DNA from: Desulfobulbaceae bacterium
GTDB taxonomy: Bacteria > Desulfobacterota > Desulfobulbia > Desulfobulbales > Desulfocapsaceae
Length of the DNA: 34,853 nt
Direction of reading: 5' to 3'
Assembly (NCBI GenBank): GCA_024640625.1
Contig: JAHEER010000036.1
Coordinates: forward strand, 1-34,853
In this document: positions 32,739 to 34,853 of the stretch, piece by piece
Position numbering within the stretch: position 1 is the stretch's first letter
Layout: every line of letters starts with the position of its first letter
Made by a program: the position numbers and the translations under genes
Notes under the pieces: generated by a model
The model's database searches: none
Seen by the model: the letters and a program-made list of their open reading frames with translations, nothing else
Told to the model about the DNA's origin: nothing

Positions 32739-33122
32739 ATGGACGGCAAAGATTTGACCAAAAAAGAACAAGGGGCAGTCGAGTCAACCAGGAACCTGCG
32801 TCAGGTGACTCCGCTGGTTGACATCTACGAAAATGACGATGAAATCCTGCTGCACGCTGAGATGCCGGGAGTCAAAAAAGACGATATCACCGTCAACATA
32901 GATAACGGCAATCTAACCCTGTCGGGGGTGCGGTCGATTGTACACGACGGTGCGGCCGACTGGGAGGAATTCGGCGATGTTGAATATCAGCGGGTGTTTT
33001 CCGTTCCTCAGACCATTGACATAAAGAAGGTGAATGCGGAACTCAAGGGTGGAATTCTGGCCCTGCACCTGCCCAAGTCTGAAGCTGCCAAGCCCAAGCA
33101 GATCAAAATCAAAGCGGGCTGA
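32739..33122 (+). CDS. Hsp20 small heat-shock protein (second copy)
   Basis: The start is the ATG at 32739, five bases after GGAGG, giving 127 residues. The alpha-crystallin domain runs from about residue 23 ([20 protein letters not shown]) to [11 protein letters not shown], and QIKIKAG supplies the C-terminal I-x-I motif. Both copies end in LPKSEAAKP(R/K)QI, so they arose by duplication, but the N-termini differ, which usually changes oligomer form and clients. The spacer from the first copy is 48 bp. A strong terminator follows. Confidence 0.93.
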   Translation: MDGKDLTKKEQGAVESTRNLRQVTPLVDIYENDDEILLHAEMPGVKKDDITVNIDNGNLTLSGVRSIVHDGAADWEEFGDVEYQRVFSVPQTIDIKKVNAELKGGILALHLPKSEAAKPKQIKIKAG

Positions 33123-33140
33123 GGCCGCACTTCCAACCGA

Positions 33141-33182
33141 GCCGCCCACCGCCGATCTTCGGCGGATGGGCGGCCTTTTATA
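33141..33182 (+). terminator. Strong intrinsic terminator after the hsp20 pair
   Basis: GCCGCCCACCGCCGA (33141-33155) pairs with the stretch ending at 33174 over about 15 bp, with a TCT loop and one bulged A, followed by CTTTTATAT. It ends the hsp20 operon; the truncated groES starts only 15 bp later and would depend on read-through. Confidence 0.85.
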
Positions 33183-33196
33183 TAGAGGAGGCAATG

Positions 33197-33382
33197 ATGA
33201 GTATCCGACCACTTCATGATCGTCTTCTTGTCCGCAGGCTTGAGGAGGAAGAGAAAACCGCCGGCGGCATCATCATACCGGACAGTGCCAAAGAAAAACC
33301 GGCCCAGGGAAAAGTCGTTACCGTTGGTCCCGGCAAATTGAGTGATTCTGGCGATCGCGCCCCTGATAGGCGAGCTATCTAA
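33197..33382 (+). pseudogene. groES fragment (C-terminal third missing)
   Basis: From the ATG at 33197 (GAGGAGG five bases upstream) the product is a clear GroES N-terminus: [53 protein letters not shown]. GroES is about 95 residues. Here the match ends after residue 56 and DRRAI plus a stop follow, so the closing beta strands and the EDDILGVIE-type end are gone. The loss coincides with the junction to the ATC-hydrolase-like frame. No groEL lies nearby. It is unlikely to form a working heptamer. Confidence 0.8.
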
Positions 33383-33773
33383 GATATTTGAGAAAAAAGA
33401 GATACTGGCGGTATTGAGAGACATCAATCAGAAAGAAGCCTTTGAGCGTGGCCGGAATATGGCCACAGAGAAGCGGGATAAGACGATTGAAATTCTGGCA
33501 AAAGATGTTGCCACCTGGGGTGCGGGTGATGTGTGGGAAATGGAAGTATTGGAACAAACCCCGACCACTTATTTCTTCAATGTGACCCGTTGTCCTTACT
33601 ACGAGAAATATAGCGAATTAGGGCTTGAAGAATATGGTGTCGAGCTCTCATGTTGCCGTGATGAACCATTCGCAAGAGGCCTGAATCCGCGGCTCAAACT
33701 GGTGCGGACCCAGACGATCATGCAGGGAGCAGACGTCTGTGACTTCAGGTATCACTTGCTCCCTGAGGATTAG
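33342..33773 (+). pseudogene. L-2-amino-thiazoline-4-carboxylate hydrolase-like gene, probably 5'-truncated
   Basis: The 143-residue frame ends in the family's conserved region: a VWEMEVLEQTPTTYFFNVTR strand pair, then RCPYYEKYSELGLEE, LSCCRDEPFARGLNP and the terminal DVCDFRY. Relatives are somewhat longer at the N-terminus. Here the frame opens with a GTG inside groES-derived DNA, with no ribosome site, and the first native residues seem to be [11 protein letters not shown]. It may be a broken gene, or may still be translated from the groES signal by re-initiation. Members cleave the ring of aminothiazoline carboxylate, but many are of unknown function. Confidence 0.65.
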
Positions 33774-33868
33774 CAGAGGTGAAAAGACCTGGCAACCGGT
33801 AAAGTGTCGGAATGCCAGTACACAGTGATTGTCGTTTAAAGCAGGGTGAAAATAACCGGGTGTTGAGC

Positions 33869-34723
33869 ATGAAACGCATAGTATTGGCAGGCGCGACAGG
33901 GTATTTGGGGCAATTCGTCCTGAAAGAACTTCTGCACAGAGCTTACCCGGTGAGGGCCTTGGTGCGCGATGCGGGAAAAATTCGGGCGGCTGACTATCGG
34001 GGGCTCGACGTGTGCGAAGTAGAGATTACCGATCGGCAATCCCTCTCAGGATGCTGCGCTGCCAGCGATGTCGTCATTTCCACCGTCGGTATCACCAGGC
34101 AGAAGGATGGGCTTTCATACATGGATGTGGATTACCAGGCCAATGTCAATCTCCTCGAAGAGGCCCGCACGGCGGGAGTCGAAAAATTTATCTATGTGTC
34201 CGCCCTGAACGCTGACAAGCTGACTCACCTGTCAATCTGCAGAGCCAAGGAGCTGTTTGTCGACAAGCTCAGGACATCAGGGCTAGGTTTCTGCGTGATC
34301 AGGCCCAACGGCTTTTTCTCGGATATGGCAGAATTCTTCTCCATGGCGCAGCGGGGACGAGTCTACCTGTTCGGTAAAGGTCAATTCAGATCCAACCCCA
34401 TCCACGGAGCCGACCTCGCGGTGGTATGCGTCGATGCCATAGAGTCCTCAGATCGAGAGGTCGAGGTGGGGGGTCCCGAAACGCTCACCCATGAGGAAAT
34501 TGCCCACATGGCTTTTGCAGCGCTTGAGAAGACGCCCAGGATAACCTGCATTTCCGACTGGCTGAGAAAACTCATCCTTCGGTCAGTGCAAGCCTTTACC
34601 ACCCAGAGCTTCCACGGCCCCATCGAATTTTTCCTGACAGTGACGGCAATGGACATGGTTGCCCCCGAGTATGGCCGGCGAACTCTGCAAGAGTTTTATT
34701 CCGAATTGAGTGAGCAGATATAG
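33869..34723 (+). CDS. NmrA-like NAD(P)-binding protein (atypical SDR)
   Basis: I start the gene at the ATG at 33869, because the Rossmann strand begins there (MKRIVLAGATGYLGQFVLKE, GxTGYLG dinucleotide loop); an earlier in-frame ATG at 33812 would add a 19-residue tail of no known role. The product has 284 residues. YRxLRALVRD-type charge at PVRALVRD suggests NADP preference, and FIYVSALNAD with SICRAKELFVDKL keeps an SDR-like YVSA/K pattern lacking a classical YxxxK. Members act as redox sensors or epimerase/reductase relatives. It is in the same direction as the preceding frames, with a 95-bp gap. The substrate is unknown. Confidence 0.85.
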   Translation: MKRIVLAGATGYLGQFVLKELLHRAYPVRALVRDAGKIRAADYRGLDVCEVEITDRQSLSGCCAASDVVISTVGITRQKDGLSYMDVDYQANVNLLEEARTAGVEKFIYVSALNADKLTHLSICRAKELFVDKLRTSGLGFCVIRPNGFFSDMAEFFSMAQRGRVYLFGKGQFRSNPIHGADLAVVCVDAIESSDREVEVGGPETLTHEEIAHMAFAALEKTPRITCISDWLRKLILRSVQAFTTQSFHGPIEFFLTVTAMDMVAPEYGRRTLQEFYSELSEQI

Positions 34724-34795
34724 ATAAAAGACTTAGCTACCCACAGGGGAGCTATTAATTTCTGCTCGATTATAGAAAATAAAATAAGGAAAAAA

Positions 34796-34853
34796 ATGTT
34801 TGCAGAATTGAAGAGAATCAACAAACGGCCCGAACCGTTTCAATTCTACACCG
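34796..34853 (+). CDS. Start of a probable class I methyltransferase gene (runs off right edge)
   Basis: An ATG at 34796 after AAGGAAAAAA opens a frame that stays open to the edge. The 19 residues seen (MFAELKRINKRPEPFQFYT) resemble the N-terminal INxRPxPFxFYTAxxLW segment of a group of class I SAM methyltransferases. The call rests on this short piece only. Confidence 0.4.
   Translation, partial: MFAELKRINKRPEPFQFYT

Overview
The window looks like chromosome of a Gram-negative, probably anaerobic bacterium, most likely in Desulfobacterota (former Deltaproteobacteria). Clues are tripartite tricarboxylate and FbpA/AfuA-type ABC transporters, sigma-54 signalling, a Lon-like protease, Hsp20/DnaJ clusters and strong GGAGG ribosome sites. 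The lineage is an inference from gene content. No rRNA, tRNA, CRISPR array or intact mobile element was recognised.

Left part (1-7500, minus strand). An EamA-type permease is cut by the left edge. Next comes an ABC import operon (binding protein, fused permease, ATPase, then a SAM methyltransferase). At its 3' end lies a relic in which the start of a DUF47 gene is joined to the end of a PiT phosphate transporter gene. A three-gene cassette follows, with a YgiT/MqsA-type zinc-finger regulator behind a promoter whose -35 box sits in a palindrome.

Middle (7699-19908). Seven genes run as one directon: CYTH triphosphatase-like protein, divergent CYTH-like protein, TctC, TctB, TctA, DUF47 (PhoU-like) and PiT. 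TctA and DUF47 overlap by ATGA. A LysR regulator and a second ABC operon, AfuABC-like (a family whose studied member takes up hexose phosphates), lie beside it. Phosphate and phosphorylated compounds are the common theme.

Signalling core (20208-28881). A membrane histidine kinase and an NtrC-type regulator are divergent from an SLC13/RCK transporter gene, followed by a Lon protease with a complete CheY-like receiver inserted between its linker helices and its AAA+ module. The transporter-Lon pair and a later Usp-like gene pair each have a good sigma-54 promoter. Upstream of these promoters are four and three copies of a 15-bp motif, GTTGCA-N4-(G/T)(C/A)AA(C/T). The inferred circuit is one kinase controlling transcription through the NtrC-type regulator and possibly proteolysis through the receiver-Lon, whose receiver closely resembles that of the regulator. 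This is the most novel system in the window.

Right part (29088-34853). A stress island holds a 47-residue membrane protein, two J-domain proteins, a ribbon-helix-helix-like/coiled-coil regulator, two Hsp20 genes, a truncated groES joined to a 5'-truncated ATC-hydrolase-like gene, an NmrA-like NAD(P)-binding protein and the start of a probable methyltransferase gene.
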